64,000 bases of DNA from Solanum dulcamara (Eukaryota; Streptophyta; Magnoliopsida; Solanales; Solanaceae): contig NC_077242.1 of the NCBI RefSeq assembly GCF_947179165.1, positions 74,381,097-74,445,096 of the forward strand, given 5' to 3'. The notes beneath the pieces were generated by a model, which ran no database searches, had not been told where the DNA came from, and was given only the letters and a program-made list of their open reading frames with translations. This document shows, piece after piece, positions 21,547 through 34,007 of the stretch. The first letter of the stretch is position 1. The number at the start of each line of letters is the position of its first letter. Made by a program: the position numbers and the translations under genes.

Positions 21547-21706
21547 TGGTATCAGAGCCCCCTTCTTGACTCTGTCAACTTTTTTTTCCGATCCTCTAAC
21601 AACCACCACACTCACTCTTAAAATGCCAGAGAAACGTACAAAATGCGGACTCCACCACCGGAAGCAACTCTAATGTTGTTGTCCAGTTTAATCCTGTGTC
21701 CAATCA

Positions 21707-22214
21707 TGCAGAAGGTCAAAAAAAGGGGCTGCCTAATGTCAAAAAGGGAGGCACAGCTACCTTATGAAATTGTCAAAAAAAAGGGGCCAAGAGGCAACAA
21801 CTTTGTTTGACAAAGTTGGCTGCAGATTTGGGAAAAGTTGGCTGCAAACTTACACGGTAAGAAAATGCGTATACGCGTTTTCTTTCTCCTATAAATAGGG
21901 TCTCTTTCCCTCAATTGAAATCATCCCAGAAAGAGAGAGTAAGAATACAAAGAGAGTTATACACCAAGATAAATATTGTAGTCTTGAGTGTTCTCTTTAG
22001 TAGTTGTTCCTCTTACAAGAGAGAAGTGTTAATTATTGTTTTCTCCTTGTATTTGAGAGCTGTGTACTCCATATTTTTATAGTGAGATCCTTCTACCCCG
22101 TGGTTTTTCCCTTCTATCATTTAGAGGGGTTTCCACGTAAAATTCTCGTGTCCAATTTATTTTCATTATTTTCATCATATCAAACTTTAGTTGTGGTGCT
22201 TTCTCCCCCCAACA
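21707..22214 (+). repeat. 5' LTR of Copia 21707-26912
   Basis: Contains TATA box CTATAAATAGGG at about 21889-21900, immediately preceded by a 26-bp near-palindrome (21859-21884, one mismatched pair). Confidence 0.94.
21889..21900 (+). promoter_or_regulatory. Copia LTR TATA box
   Basis: CTATAAATAGGG, a strong plant TATA box. The identical box is in the 3' LTR about 4.7 kb downstream. Confidence 0.7.
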
Positions 22215-22215
22215 G

Positions 22216-22227
22216 TGGTATCAGAGC
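22216..22227 (+). other. Primer binding site, tRNA-iMet type
   Basis: TGGTATCAGAGC one base after the 5' LTR, complementary to the 3' end of plant initiator tRNA-Met. Confidence 0.85.
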
Positions 22228-22409
22228 CCTCGGTTATTCTGTCTATTTTATGCGAAGATACTATCTGTGAATAGTAACTTTTCGTGAATAGTAAAATTCG
22301 GTGAATAGCACTATTCACGTGAATAGTAAATTTCGGTGACAGTACAGTTTGTCACGATTGTTCGCAAAAATATTCAGAAACGATCTAGAAGGGTGTGAAA
22401 CAAATAACA

Positions 22410-25400
22410 ATGTCAAGTACAACAAAGTTTGACGTTGAGAAATTCAATGAGACTAATTTCTCATTGTGGAAAATGAAAATAAAAGCAATACTGAGAAAAG
22501 ACAATTGCTTAGCTGCAATTGAAGGCAGGCCCACAGACTTTGTTGATGACAGCAAGTGGAATGACATAGACAGCAACGCAGTTGCTGATCTACACTTGGC
22601 ACTAGCTGATCAAGTATTGTCTAGTGTAGCGGAAAAGCGGACGGCGAAGGAAATATGGGATACTCTTACGGGGTTGTATGAGGCCAAGTCTTTACATAAT
22701 AAAATCTTCTTAAAAAGAAGATTGTATACTCTTCGAATGGCAGAGTCCATGTCAGTTACTGAACATATCAATATTTTGAATACTCTGTTTTCGCAACTTA
22801 CAACAATGGGTTGCAAAATAGAGTGGACTGAACGTGCGGAGCTTCTACTTCAAAGTCTGCCTAACTCGTATGATCAACTCATCATCAACCTGACAAATAA
22901 TACTAACAGTCTAGTTTTCGATGAAATTGCAGCCGCTGTCTTGGAAGAAGAAAATCGGCGCAAAAATAAGGAAGACAGACAAGCAAGTTCGCAGCAAGCT
23001 GAAGCTTTGATGATGGTGAGAGGAAGACCAACAGAACGTGGCCCCAGTGGGAGTCACAATCATGGCAGATCTCAATCAAGAAGTAAGAAGAATATCAAGT
23101 GCTACAACTGTGGCAAGAAAGGGCACTTCAAGAAAGATTGTCAGTTCAAGAAGAAGAGTGAAAACCCTGAGTCATCAAATGCTCAAGGGAATGTTGCATG
23201 TACCTCGGATGATGGCGATATTTTATGTAGTGAGGCAATATCAAATAATGAAGGCAGAAAACGTTTCGCTGATGTCTGGATCATGGACACAGGAGCAACA
23301 TGGCACATGACTTCCAAGAGAGAATGGTTCCATCAATATAATCCTATCTCAGGAGGGTCTGTGTTCATGGGAAACGATCATGCTTTGGATGTTATTGGTA
23401 TTGGGTCCATCAAAATAAAGATGTATGATGGCACGGTTCGCACCATCCAGGAGGTACGACATGTAAAAGACTTGAAGAAGAATCTATTGTCTTTAGGACA
23501 ACTAGATGAAAATGGATGTTCATATAAGACTCATGGTGGAGTCATGAGAATATCCAAAGGAGCGCTTGTAGTAATGAAAGCGAAAAAACTTGCGGCAAAT
23601 CTATATGTGCTTAAAGGTGAAACACACCAAGAAGGAGAAGCATCAACCGCATCAGCAAGTTCATTTGAAGAATCAACGATGATGTGGCATCGTAAACTTG
23701 GCCATATGTCGGAACGAGGTTTGAAGATTCTTGCTGAGCAAAAACTTCTTCCAGGGCTCAAAAAGGTTTCACTACCCTTTTGTGAGCATTGTGTTACCAG
23801 TAAGCAAAATAGACTGAAGTTTAGCAGTTCCTCTGCTAAAAGCAAGGAAATACTAGATCTGGTTCACTCTGATGTCTGGCAAGCACCGGTGGAGTCTCTA
23901 GGAGGAGCGAAATATTTCGTGTCATTTATCGACAATTACTCCAGGAGAAGTTGGGTGTATCCAATCAAGCGGAAAGCAGATGTTTTTTCAGTTTTCAAAG
24001 AATTCAAAGCGCGGGTGGAACTTGAATCTGAGAAAAAGATCAAGTGTTTGAGGACAGATAATGGAGGAGAATACACTGGTGATGAATTTAATAACTTCTG
24101 TAAACAAGAAGGTATTAAACGGCAGTTCACGGTGGCATATACTCCACAACAAAATGGAGTAGCAGAGCGGATGAACAGAACCTTGTTGGAACGGACAAGA
24201 GCTATGTTGGCAACTGCAGGGTTGGAAAAACCATTCTGGGCAGAAGCAGTCAAAACCGCCTGTTATGTGATCAATCGGTCACCATCAACCACAATTGATC
24301 TGAAAACGCCAATGGAGATGTGGACAGGAAAACCAGCTGATAAATCTCGCTTACATATATTCGGAAGTCCTGCTTATGTTATGTACAACACCCAAGAAAA
24401 ATCGAAGTTGGATCCAAAATCCAGGGAATGCATTTTCTTAGGGTATGCTGATGGAGTCAAGGGGTATCGCTTGTGGGATTCCACAGCCCGCAAGGTGGTA
24501 ATCAGCAGGGATGTTGTATTTGTTGAAAATAAGATACAAGCAAAAGAAGGTAGCACTTCAAAAGAAAAATCAGAGACTACTATAGTTGAAGTTGAAGAAA
24601 TAGAAGAAGTTCCAGTTTCTTCTGAAGCAGCACCAGAGCAAGAAGAACAAGAGCAAGATGAGATCGAAACTCCAGGAGTTCGACGATCAACTAGGGAGAG
24701 AAGAGAACCAGCTTGGCACTCAGATTATTCTATGGAGAGTAATATTGCATACTGTCTATTAACAGAAGATGGAGAGCCTTCAACTTTTCAAGAAGCTATG
24801 AAAGGCCAAGAATCATCTCTGTGGGTGGCGCAATGCAAGAAGAAATTGAAGCTCTTCATAAAAATAAAACATGGGATCTTGTTCAATTACCACAAGGAAG
24901 GAAGGCCATTGGAAACAAATGGGTCTACAAGATCAAACGCAATGGTAATGATCAAGTGGAGAGGTATCGTGCAAGATTGGTGGTGAAAGGATTCGCTCAG
25001 AAAGAAGGTATCGACTTCAATGAGATATTTTCTCCAGTGGTTCGACTCACAACAATTCGAGTGGTCCTGGCGATGTGTGCTACATTTGACTTGTACTTGG
25101 AGCAGTTAGATGTCAAAACTGCATTTCTCATGGAGAACTTGAAGAAGAAATTTATATGCTCCAACCAGAAGGTTTTGAAGAACAGGGAAAAAAGAACTTG
25201 GTTTGCAGGTTGAACAAATCTCTATACGGTCTCAAACAGGCGTCGAGATGTTGGTATAAGAGATTTGATTCCTTCATTATAAGCCTTGGATACAACAGAC
25301 ATAGTTCAGATCCTTGTGTTTATTACAAGAGATTTGGTGATGAAGACTTCGTTATTTTGTTGTTGTATGTTGACGACATATTGGTAGCAGGCCCCAACAA

Positions 25401-26331
25401 AGATCGTCTCACAAATTTAAAGGCACAGTTGGCTAGGGAGTTTGAAATGAAGGACTTGGGACCAGCAAACAAGATTCTAGGGATGCAAATTCACCGAGAC
25501 AGAAATAATAGGAAGATTTGGCTTTCTCAAAAGAACTACTTGAAGAAAATCTGAAGACATTTCAAGATGCAAGACTGTAAGTCAATTTCTACCCCACTTC
25601 CTATTAATTTCAAGTTATCCTCAAGTATGTGTCCTAGCAATGAAGCAGAGAGGATGGAGATGTCTCGAGTACCATATGCATCAGCAGTGGGAAGTTTAAT
25701 GTTTGCCATGGTATGTACAAGACCTGACATTGCACAAGCAGTGGGAGTGGTTAGTCGATACATGGCTAATCCTGGTAGAGAGCATTGGAATACTGTTAAG
25801 AGGATCCTAAGATACATCAAGGGTACCTCAGATGTTACAATGTGTTATGGAGGATCAGACTTTACTGTTAAAGGTTATGTTGATTCAGATTATGCAGGTG
25901 ATCTTGATAAAAGCAAGTCCACCACAGGTTATGTGTTTACTTTTGCTGGAGGAGCTGTAAGCTGGGTTTTAAAACTGCAGTCTATCGTGGCTACATCTAC
26001 GACGGAAGCAGAATATGTAGCAGCTACACAAGCTAGCAAAGAGGCAATATGGATGCAGATGTTACTGGAGGAGCTCGGGCACAAACAAGAGAAGATTGCT
26101 CTATTTTGTGACAGTCAGAGCGCTTTGCATCTTGCAAAGAATCCGGCATTTTATTCAAGGACAAAGCACATACGAGTTCAGTATCACTTTGTTTGTGAGA
26201 AGGTGGAAGAAGTCAGTGTGGATATTTAGAAAATTCACACTAATGACAACCTAGCAGATATGTTTACGAAGCCGATCAACAGTAATAAGTTCATATGGTG
26301 TCGATCTTCTATTGGCCTAGCAGAAACGTAA
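22410..26331 (+). pseudogene. Copia gag-pol, disrupted
   Basis: Starts at ATG 22410. Domains in order: UBN2 Gag; CCHC knuckle C-Y-N-C-G-K-K-G-H-F-K-K-D-C near 23100-23141; protease DTGATWH near 23285; integrase with HHCC and the TDNGGEY / AERMNR motifs; RT; RNase H. Lesions: a frameshift at about 24830 (the first frame runs on to 24986), a second at about 25140-25160 just after the LDVKTAFL motif, in-frame TGA at 25552-25554, and in-frame TAG at 26227-26229. The YVDDI motif (about 25368) and the RNase H end up to 26331 lie in the third frame. A full polyprotein cannot be translated. Confidence 0.93.
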
Positions 26332-26404
26332 CATTGCAGTAGTTGGGTAGAAAGGATGGTGTGAAGAGTTAATTGATTCTCAATTAAATCTTCAAGTGGA
26401 AGAA

Positions 26405-26912
26405 TGCAGAAGGTCAAAAAAAAGGGGCTGCCTAATGTCAAAAAGGGAGGCACAGCTACCTTATGAAATTGTCAAAAAAAGGGGCCAAGAGGCAGCAACT
26501 TTGTTTGACAAAGTTGGCTGTAGATTTGGGAAAAGTTGGCTGCAAACTTACACGGTAAGAAAACGCGTATACGCGTTTTCTTTCTCCTATAAATAGGGTC
26601 TCTTTCCCTCAATTGAAATCATCCCAGAAAGAGAGAGTAAGAATACAAAGAGAGTTATACACCAAGATAAATATTGTAGTCTTGAGTGTCCTCTTTAGTA
26701 GTTGTTCCTCTTACAAGAGAGAAGTGTTAATTATTGTTTTCTCCTTGTATTTGAGAGCTGTGTACTCCATATTTTTATAGTGAGATCCTTCTACCCCGTG
26801 GTTTTTCCCTTCTATCATTTAGAGGGGTTTCCACGTAAAATTCTCGTGTCCAATTTATTTTCATTATTTTCATCATATCAAACTTTAGTTGTGGTGCTTT
26901 TTCCCCCCAACA
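26405..26912 (+). repeat. 3' LTR of Copia 21707-26912
   Basis: 508 bp. Carries the perfect version of the 26-bp palindrome (26557-26582) just before its TATA box. Confidence 0.94.
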
Positions 26913-27833
26913 AATCAAGCTTGTTGGAAGCCACAACTTTCTATGTGGAAGCCCAGATTTCCATGCTTATGCATGGGCACAATTTGTCCGGCCATCTTGA
27001 CGTCTCTTCTCTCACACCTTCTTCAACTACCATACAAAATGGTAGAGAAGTGGCGAACCCAGAATAGAGCATTTGGTTCCGCCAAGATCAACTGATCCAG
27101 AATGCCATCATGGCTTCTGTCAATCCAACGATTGCTTCAACCACTGCCTCCTCTACCAAACTTTCTTGGGACTCTCTGTACCTTGCTTATGCCAACAAGT
27201 CCCAAACATGAATTTTTGGCCTTCGTGACCAACTTGCGCGCCTATCCAAGGATGCTCGCTCAGTCGCTGATTATCTCCATCAAGTGCGCTCTATTTGCAA
27301 CGAGCTCGCCACTGCCGATGTTATAGTTACCAATGATGAGTTGGTCGTGAAAATTTTGAGTGGTCTTGGGTTGGATTTTCTTGAGATTTCCGCTAAAATT
27401 CGAGCAAAAGATTTTATCATCTTGTACGATGAGTTGTATTCTAAATCATTGATTATGAGCTCCTCCTCAAACATGAGGAATTGAAGAAAGAAACTAGTGC
27501 AATTACTGCTGCAATTGTAACTCACACCAGATCTACCGATTCAACAACCACACTACTCGTCGCCCCAACAACAACTCACAATAGCGTTCCAACAATCGTA
27601 AAAATGCTCCTGCACAAGGGCGATACACTAATAACCCTGTTCGCGGTCAGTTATGCAACAAACAGAGTCATACTGCAAATGTTTGCAGGTCACAATCTCA
27701 CAATCATTTAGAGTCAAAGGCAAATTTTCTTTCAGGTACCCAAGCCGCAGACAACCAATAGATTACCGACTCCAGTGCTACTCATCATGTCACAACTGAG
27801 CCGACCCATCTTGAAGAATATCATGGTTCAGAA
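26913..27833 (+). pseudogene. Gag and protease remnant of outer Copia
   Basis: Continues the gag interrupted at 21706. Gag motifs are seen in several frames: an SVADYLHQVRSICNELA-like stretch at about 27255-27310, then Ser/Asn/Thr-rich sequence and a protease-like D-S-S-A-T-H-H-V at about 27770. Multiple frameshifts and stops. It is cut after CAGAA (27829-27833) by the next Copia. Confidence 0.75.
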
Positions 27834-28182
27834 TGTTGGGTTATGGATTATGTTCTAACCAAAGGCCCATGGCCTAATCCTATTTGTAAAAAAATTGGAA
27901 TAATTTTCCTAATTTGGTTCTCAATTCTAGTTGGGAAAGGATTGGAATTATAGTCCTATTTGAAGTTGATTTTGGCTTTAGGAAAAAGTATCACTCTATA
28001 AATAGGATGATTTGAGAGAATTATGCAATTGCTCATTGGTAGTGTCTTTGAGAGACATTAGGCACATAAGAGAGGTCTTTGATAGAGCTTTCAACAAGAG
28101 AGAAGAGAGAAGAAAATGGTGTTCTCCGCAACAGTTTTGCCTCTCCAACCAGTAACCTTCAAATTGCGTTTGCTGATTCATT

Positions 28183-31100
28183 GTTGTTACTATTATCCGA
28201 GATGACCTTCTATTTGCTTGTGATAAAAACGTCATCAATTTTGTATCTCAAGATACAAGTTGGATAGTAGATTCTGGAGCTACATCGCATATCACACCAA
28301 GGAAAGACTTCTTTTCATCTTATACTCCTATTAATTCCGACGTGTTAAAGATGGATAATATTGGTGAGGTTAAGGTGCTTGGTGTTGGCACGGTTCATTT
28401 GAAAAACAATATTGGTACAATGTTAGTCCTTCAGAATGTCAAGCACGCTTTAGACATTCCTTTGAATTTGATCTTTGTAGGATAACTAGATGATGATGAC
28501 TATCATAATGACTTGTTCAATGGCCAATGTAAGCTCACCAAAGGTTCATTGATTGTAGCTCGCAGAAGAAAGCATTCAAATTTATACGTGATACAAGGAT
28601 CAATTCTTGGGGACTCTATAAATTTGGTAGAAAGTGAGACTTTATCAGAATTGTGGCACAAGAGACTCACATGTTTGGCTAAGAAGAATTTGCTTACTGG
28701 TGTGAAACAAGCAAATGTGAAAAGATGTGTTCATTGCTTAGCTGGGAAAAAGAAAAGAGTTTCTTTTCAGAGTCATCCTCCTTCAAAAAAGTTTGAACTA
28801 CTGGAGCTAGTACACTCTAACTTGTGTGGTCCTTTTAAAGTAAAGTCAAAAGGTGGTGCACTTTACTTTACAACTTTCATTGATGATCATTCTCGAAAGT
28901 TGTGGCATTTCCTTTAAAATCCAAAGATCAAGTACTTAATGTGTTTAAGGAGTTTCAAGCCTTATCTGAGAGACAAATTGGAAAGAAATTAAAATATATT
29001 CGCACTGACAATGATGGTGAGTATATTGGTCCCTTTGATAACTACTGCAAAGCGTAAGGAATTTGTCATCAGAAGACTCCTCCCAAGACGCTTCAATTGA
29101 ATGGATTGGCAGAAAGGATGAATAGAACTCTTGTTGAGAGAATTAGATGCGTGCTTTCAGAGGCTAAACTTCTAAATTCTTTTTGGGCAGAAGCACTTAA
29201 CAATGTTGCTTATGTTATCAATTTGTCTCCCACTGTTGCTTTGGATGGTGATGTTCCAAACAGAGTTTGGTTTGCAAAGGATGTCTCCTATGATCACTTG
29301 AAAGTCTTTGAGTGTAAAGCTTGTGTGCATGTTCCAAAAGATGAGAGATCAAAACTGAACGTTAAAACTAAGTAGTGCATCTTCATTGGTTATGGTCAAG
29401 ATGAGTTTGGATATCGCTTTTATGATCCAATTGATAAGAAGCTTATCAGAAGTCGTGATGCTATGTTCTTTGAAGACTAAACAATTGAAGATATTGACAA
29501 GACTGAGAAAACAGATTCTCAAATTAATGAGAGCTTGGTTGATGTTGATTCAGTTTCTAGTACTGATACATCTTTTGCACTTGAAGGAATCCAAGATACT
29601 AATGTCGATGGGGATCAAGATCAGAATGATCATCAGAGTGTAGAACTTGAAGATGCTCCTAGTAATGATGTTATGGTTTATCATCCATCAACTCATATTC
29701 AAATGACTACTCCAGATGCTCTAGAAACCTTTTGTAGAAGATCTACTAGGGAGAAGCTAAAGTCAACACGTTATTCTCCTAATGAGTATATACTTTTGAC
29801 TGATATGGGAGAACTTAAAGATTATGATGAAGTCATGCTAGATACTCATAGATATAAGTGGATAGAAGCCATGGAAGATGAGATGAAGTCACTTCATGAG
29901 AATGGCACATATGAGTTAGTGGAGTTACCGAAAGGTAAGAAAGCTTTGACAAATAAATGGATCTTCAGAGTAAAGCAAGAGCAACATACATCTGCACCTA
30001 GATATAAAACGAGGTTAGCTGTCAAAGGTTTTGGCTAGAGAAAAGGAGTTGATTTTGATTAAATTTTTTCTCCTGCTGTGAAAAAGTCTTCTATTCACAT
30101 GGTTCTAGCTTAGCTGCAAGTCTAGATTTAGAGGTTGAGCAGATGGATGTCAAGACTGCTTTTCCTCATGGTGATTTAGAAGAAGAAATTTACCTGGAGC
30201 AGCCTGAAGATTTCAGGGTTAAAGGAAAAAAAAACTATGTCTGCAAATTGAGAAAAAGCTTGTATGGCTTGAAACAAGCTCCAAGGCAGTGGTACTTAAA
30301 GTTTGAATCTGTCATCGAAAATCAATGATACAAAAAAACTTCTTCAGATCATCGTAGTCTTTCATAAGTTCTCTGATGATGATTTTATTATCTTACTACT
30401 TTATATGGATGATATGCTGATTGTTGGCAGAAATAAATCTAGAATTGTATTCCTTAAGAAGGAGTTGAGCAAATCATTTGCAATGAAGGACTTGGGGCCA
30501 GCAAAGAAAATTTTAGGCATACAAATTCATCGAGACAGAAAGAAGAAGGAGTTATCATTATCCCAAAAGTAGTACATTGAGAAGGTACTCAAGAGATTCA
30601 ATATGACATAAGCAAAAGTGGTTAGTACTCCTCTTGCTAAACACTTTAAGTTGAATACGATCCAGAGTCCATCTACTAATGAAGAGAAGAATGAGATGTC
30701 ATGTATTCCATACTCTTCTGTAGTTGGTAGTTTGATGTATGCTATGGTTTGCACTAGATCAGATATTGCACATGTTATTGGTACTGTTAGCAGATTTCTT
30801 TCTAATCCTGAAAAGGCACACTGTGGAATGTAGTGAAATGGATACTAAGATATTTGAAGGGAACTTCAGATATGGAGTTGTGCGTTGGTAGTGTCAAGCC
30901 TGAACTTGAATGCTATACAGACTCTGATTTGGGAGGCAATCTTGACAATTCAAAATCCACTTCTGGTTATTTGGTCACTTTTGTAGGGGGAGCTATTTCC
31001 TGGCAATCTAGACTACAAAAGTGCATAACTCTATCCACCACATAAGCCTAATATATTGCTATCACTAAAGGTGCCAAAGAATTACTTTGGATAAAGGAAT

Positions 31101-31330
31101 TTATGAAAGATCTTGACTTTGAGCAGTCAAGGTTCTTCTTATTCTGTGATAATCAGAGTGCTATTTATCTCACCAAGCACTCCACCTTTCATTCTAAGTA
31201 CAAAAATATTATTAGAAAGTATCATTGGATTAGAATGGCCATGGAAGAGAAACTATTTGAGGTTGGAAAGAGACACACTGATGAAAATCCTACAGATATG
31301 TTTACAAAAGTAGTGATCGCAGAAAAATAA
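28183..31330 (+). pseudogene. Copia pol remnant
   Basis: Protease D-S-G-A-T-S-H at about 28270; integrase with TFIDDHS and AERMNRT (about 28870-29130); RT pieces, including LDVKTAF-type M-D-V-K-T-A-F at about 30143 and Y-M-D-D-M at about 30405 (Val to Met in the YVDD box); RNase H fragments to 31330. Many stops and frameshifts throughout. More decayed than the other Copia elements in the window. Confidence 0.9.
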
Positions 31331-31417
31331 GAGTTCTGTAGAACAGCGACAGGCATGAAGCCTGTCAAGAGTTGCTCCACTTGAAATCCATTTGCCCCTT
31401 TGGCTGGAGGTGGAGTT

Positions 31418-32125
31418 TGTTGGGCTATGACCCATGTTCCAGTCAAAGGCCCATGACCTAATCCTATTTATAAAAGGATTGGAATAATTCTCCTAATTTG
31501 GTTCCCAATTTTAGTTGGAAAAGGATTGGAATTATAATCCTATTTGGAGTTGGTTTTGGCTTTAGAAAAAAGTACCACTCTATAAATAAGATAATTTGAG
31601 AGAATTATGCAATTGCTCATTGATAGTGTCTTTAAGAGACATTAGGTTCATAAGAGAGGTTTTTGAGAGAGCTTTCAACAAGAGAGAAGAGAGAAGAAAA
31701 TGGTGTTCTCCGCAACAGTTTTGTCTCTCCGACCAGCAACCTTCCAATTGTATTTACAGATTTATTAACCGTTGGATCGGGCTGAAATTCTTATTGAGTG
31801 TTTCTAACATCTTTGTGTTTGATTTGAACGATGAAGATCAGATTTGGAGGTCCGAAACATCCTATTTTAGGTCTCGTACTGTAGCTCTATTTTAGGTGTT
31901 TTTTTCTTAATATTACTTTTGTTGGTGTAGCTATTGCTTCTCCTTGCTTGACAATTGTTGTGTAGACGTTTAGAAGAATATTTGTAACCCTTTTATTTTT
32001 ATAGTGGAACAATTCATATCTCGAAGATCCCGTGGTTGTTACCTTCGATTTGAAAGATTTTACCACGTTAAATTTGGTGTTATTTATTTTCTTTGTTTTC
32101 GGATTTGCGTCCTTCCGTCGTAACA
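31418..32125 (+). repeat. 3' LTR of Copia 27834-32125
   Basis: 708 bp. Its first ~345 bp align with 27834-28180. TATA-like CTCTATAAATAAG is near 31578. Confidence 0.9.
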
Positions 32126-33615
32126 CAGAAGGCATAGCTATGGGCGATGGTAAAAGAATCTCAATTACTCACCATGGCTCTACTGAATTAGTTGCATCGA
32201 ATAATGATTTTAAACTGACTGATACTTTGTGTGCACCTGCTGTCAAGCAAAATATTCTTTCTGTATCAAAATTTTGTCAAGATAATCTGACCTGCATTGA
32301 ATATTTTCCTTTTTTTTTTTTTTGAAGGACTTGAAAACGCGGGCTCCACTGATATCCGGAATAGAAACGGACTCGATGAGTGGTCCAATTTCAAAGTTAA
32401 TAAGCTTACTATTCAAGTTTCTACCACAACTATTCCTCACCAAGTCTGGCACTGTCGTCTTGGCCATCCACATTCAAGAATCCTGCACTTTGTTTTGCAT
32501 AAATTTTCTCTCCCAGTTTCATCATCAAATAAGTTTACTTTCTGTAATTCTTGTTGTTCCAATAAAGTTCAACGTTTTCCCTTCAATAGCTTGTCTCTAA
32601 TTAGTACGGCTCCACTACAAATACTTTTTAGTGACTTGTGAGGATCTTCACCTGTCATTTTTGTTGATAAAAAATGATATTACTGTGTTTTCATTGATCA
32701 GTACACCAAATATATTTGGTTGTACACTCCTAAAAACAAACATGAGGTTCGAGACATTTTTTCCAAGTTTCATCCCTTAATGGAACAATATTTTAACAGG
32801 AAAATTGTCTCTCTGTATACTGATGGCGGAGGTGAATATAAAGGTCTAGATTCATATCTCAAGTCACATGGAATTGAACACCTTGTATCACCTCCTTATA
32901 TAGCGGAGCGTCGTCATCGGCACATTGTTGAAACTGCCAAAACACTTTTACACGAGGCATACTTACCTTCAAAATTTTGGTCTTTTGCTTGTCAACATGT
33001 AGCCTATCTTATTAACTGATTGCCCACCCAAATTTTAAACAATGCTTCTCCATATGAAAAATTGTTTGGTGTCGCACCCAGCTAATGGTGTTGTGTATCT
33101 TTTAGTCTATGTAGATGACATCATCCTTACGGTCCATCAAGTTATCTCTTCCTTGGCTTCCCGTTTTTCACTGAAGGATCTTGTCCCTTTATCCTACTTT
33201 CTTGGGATTGAGGTTCATAAAGATGGCAAAGGTCTCTTGCTCTCTCAAGCGAAGTATGTTTCAGACCTTCTTTATGACCTTTTGATGCAAGATTGCAATG
33301 GATGAGTTCTTCGGACAGTATTCTGCTCAATGATGGTACTCCATTTCATGACAGGAAAGTCATTGGAAAGTTGCAGTACTTGTCCTTTACAAGGCCTGAT
33401 GTTTCTTACTCCGTGAACAAAATGTCTCAGTTTATGCATGCCCCATCTGAAGCTCATTGGAAGGCTGTTAAACGCCTCATTCGATATCTCAAAAACGCCT
33501 CATACAAAAAACAACGTACTATTGCTCGTTCGTCTACTGAAGCAGAGTATCGGGCTGTTGCCAGTGCCGATGATGAGACCACTTGGGTGAAAAATCTTCT
33601 CAAGGAACTTTATGT
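32126..33615 (+). pseudogene. Protease-integrase-RT-RNase H remnant of outer Copia
   Basis: Resumes the outer element after the CAGAA duplication: protease end (L-C-A-P-A-V-K-Q-N-I-L-S-V-S-K), integrase HHCC with W-H-C-R-L-G-H-P, a core with Y-T-D-G-G-G-E-Y, then a deletion at about 33080 that joins integrase to the RT box Y-V-D-D-I (33107-33125). RNase H A-R-S-S-T-E-A-E-Y is at 33522-33550. The coding sequence stops abruptly at the fusion with LTR sequence at 33616. Confidence 0.85.
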
Positions 33616-33713
33616 CCAGCTTAGGAGGTGACTCTTGTTATTTTTGTATATATATTTCAGTTATCATCAATTAATAAAGATTATCTTTGCTTCATCTTCC
33701 TCAATCTTTTATA
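33616..33713 (+). repeat. 3' LTR tail of outer Copia
   Basis: 98 bp matching 41031-41128 and ending TTTATA, followed by GGGTC. RNase H sequence joins it at CCAGCTT, which looks like a deletion breakpoint inside the LTR. Confidence 0.82.
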
Positions 33714-34007
33714 GGGTCAAGAGTTGCTAAGATTGTGTGATTACAATAATATTTTTAGCTCAATGTATAATGTATTTATTATCTAAATCATGGCTAAAAA
33801 AATATTTTGGTCAATTAACAATTAAATTTTAGTCATTAAATTTAATATATGCGATATATCCTCAATACAAATGAAAACTTGAAAAAATTGAGAAGAGAAA
33901 TGAAAAGAAGCCGGATTCAATCTATATATTTAGTTGAGCCTCATAAAAATACAATGATATTAAAAAATTAAGAAAAACAAATATTATTATTGGTCATTGA
34001 AGATTAA
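33714..34007. repeat. Duplicated spacer segment (unit D, right part)
   Basis: Continues the spacer interrupted at 21309 and is nearly identical to 41129-41423. Short AT-rich stretch up to the stop codon of copy D. No gene. Confidence 0.75.

Larger units (their letters stand above)
21707..26912 (+). mobile_element. Copia element with matched 508-bp LTRs
   Basis: LTRs 21707-22214 and 26405-26912 (508 bp each, about 6-8 differences by eye), TSD AATCA at 21702-21706 and 26913-26917, ends TG...CA. Primer site TGGTATCAGAGC is at 22216-22227 and a purine-rich tract AAGTGGAAGAA just before 26405. The gag-pol is disrupted although the LTRs are similar, so it may have been copied in trans or decayed soon after insertion. 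It lies inside the gag of the 21310-33713 element. Confidence 0.96.
27834..32125 (+). mobile_element. Copia element with truncated 5' LTR and lost gag
   Basis: TSD CAGAA at 27829-27833 and 32126-32130. The 3' LTR is complete at 31418-32125 (708 bp, TGTTGGG...GTAACA). The 5' LTR survives only from 27834 to about 28180, where it fuses directly to coding sequence just upstream of the protease, so the rest of the LTR, the primer site and gag were deleted. A purine tract GGAGGTGGAGTT precedes the 3' LTR. Inserted in the protease region of the 21310-33713 element. Confidence 0.92.
21310..33713 (+). mobile_element. Degenerate Copia with TA...TA LTRs, host of two inserts
   Basis: 5' LTR 21310-21546 (237 bp), TSD GGGTC at 21305-21309 and 33714-33718, and primer site TGGTATCAGAGC (initiator tRNA-Met type) at 21547-21558. 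The Gag region starts near 21620 and is split at 21706 by a second Copia. It resumes at 26913 with UBN2-like Gag, then the protease motif DSSATHH near 27770, and is split again at 27833 by a third Copia. Integrase and RT remnants are at 32126-33615. The 3' LTR survives only as 33616-33713. LTR ends are TATTAG...TTTATA, a non-canonical TA/TA type. Confidence 0.85.

Noticed and set aside
22004..22270. 88-codon frame repeated at 26702-27067
   Set aside because: Inside the paired 508-bp LTRs of a Copia element. Conserved only because the LTRs are young.
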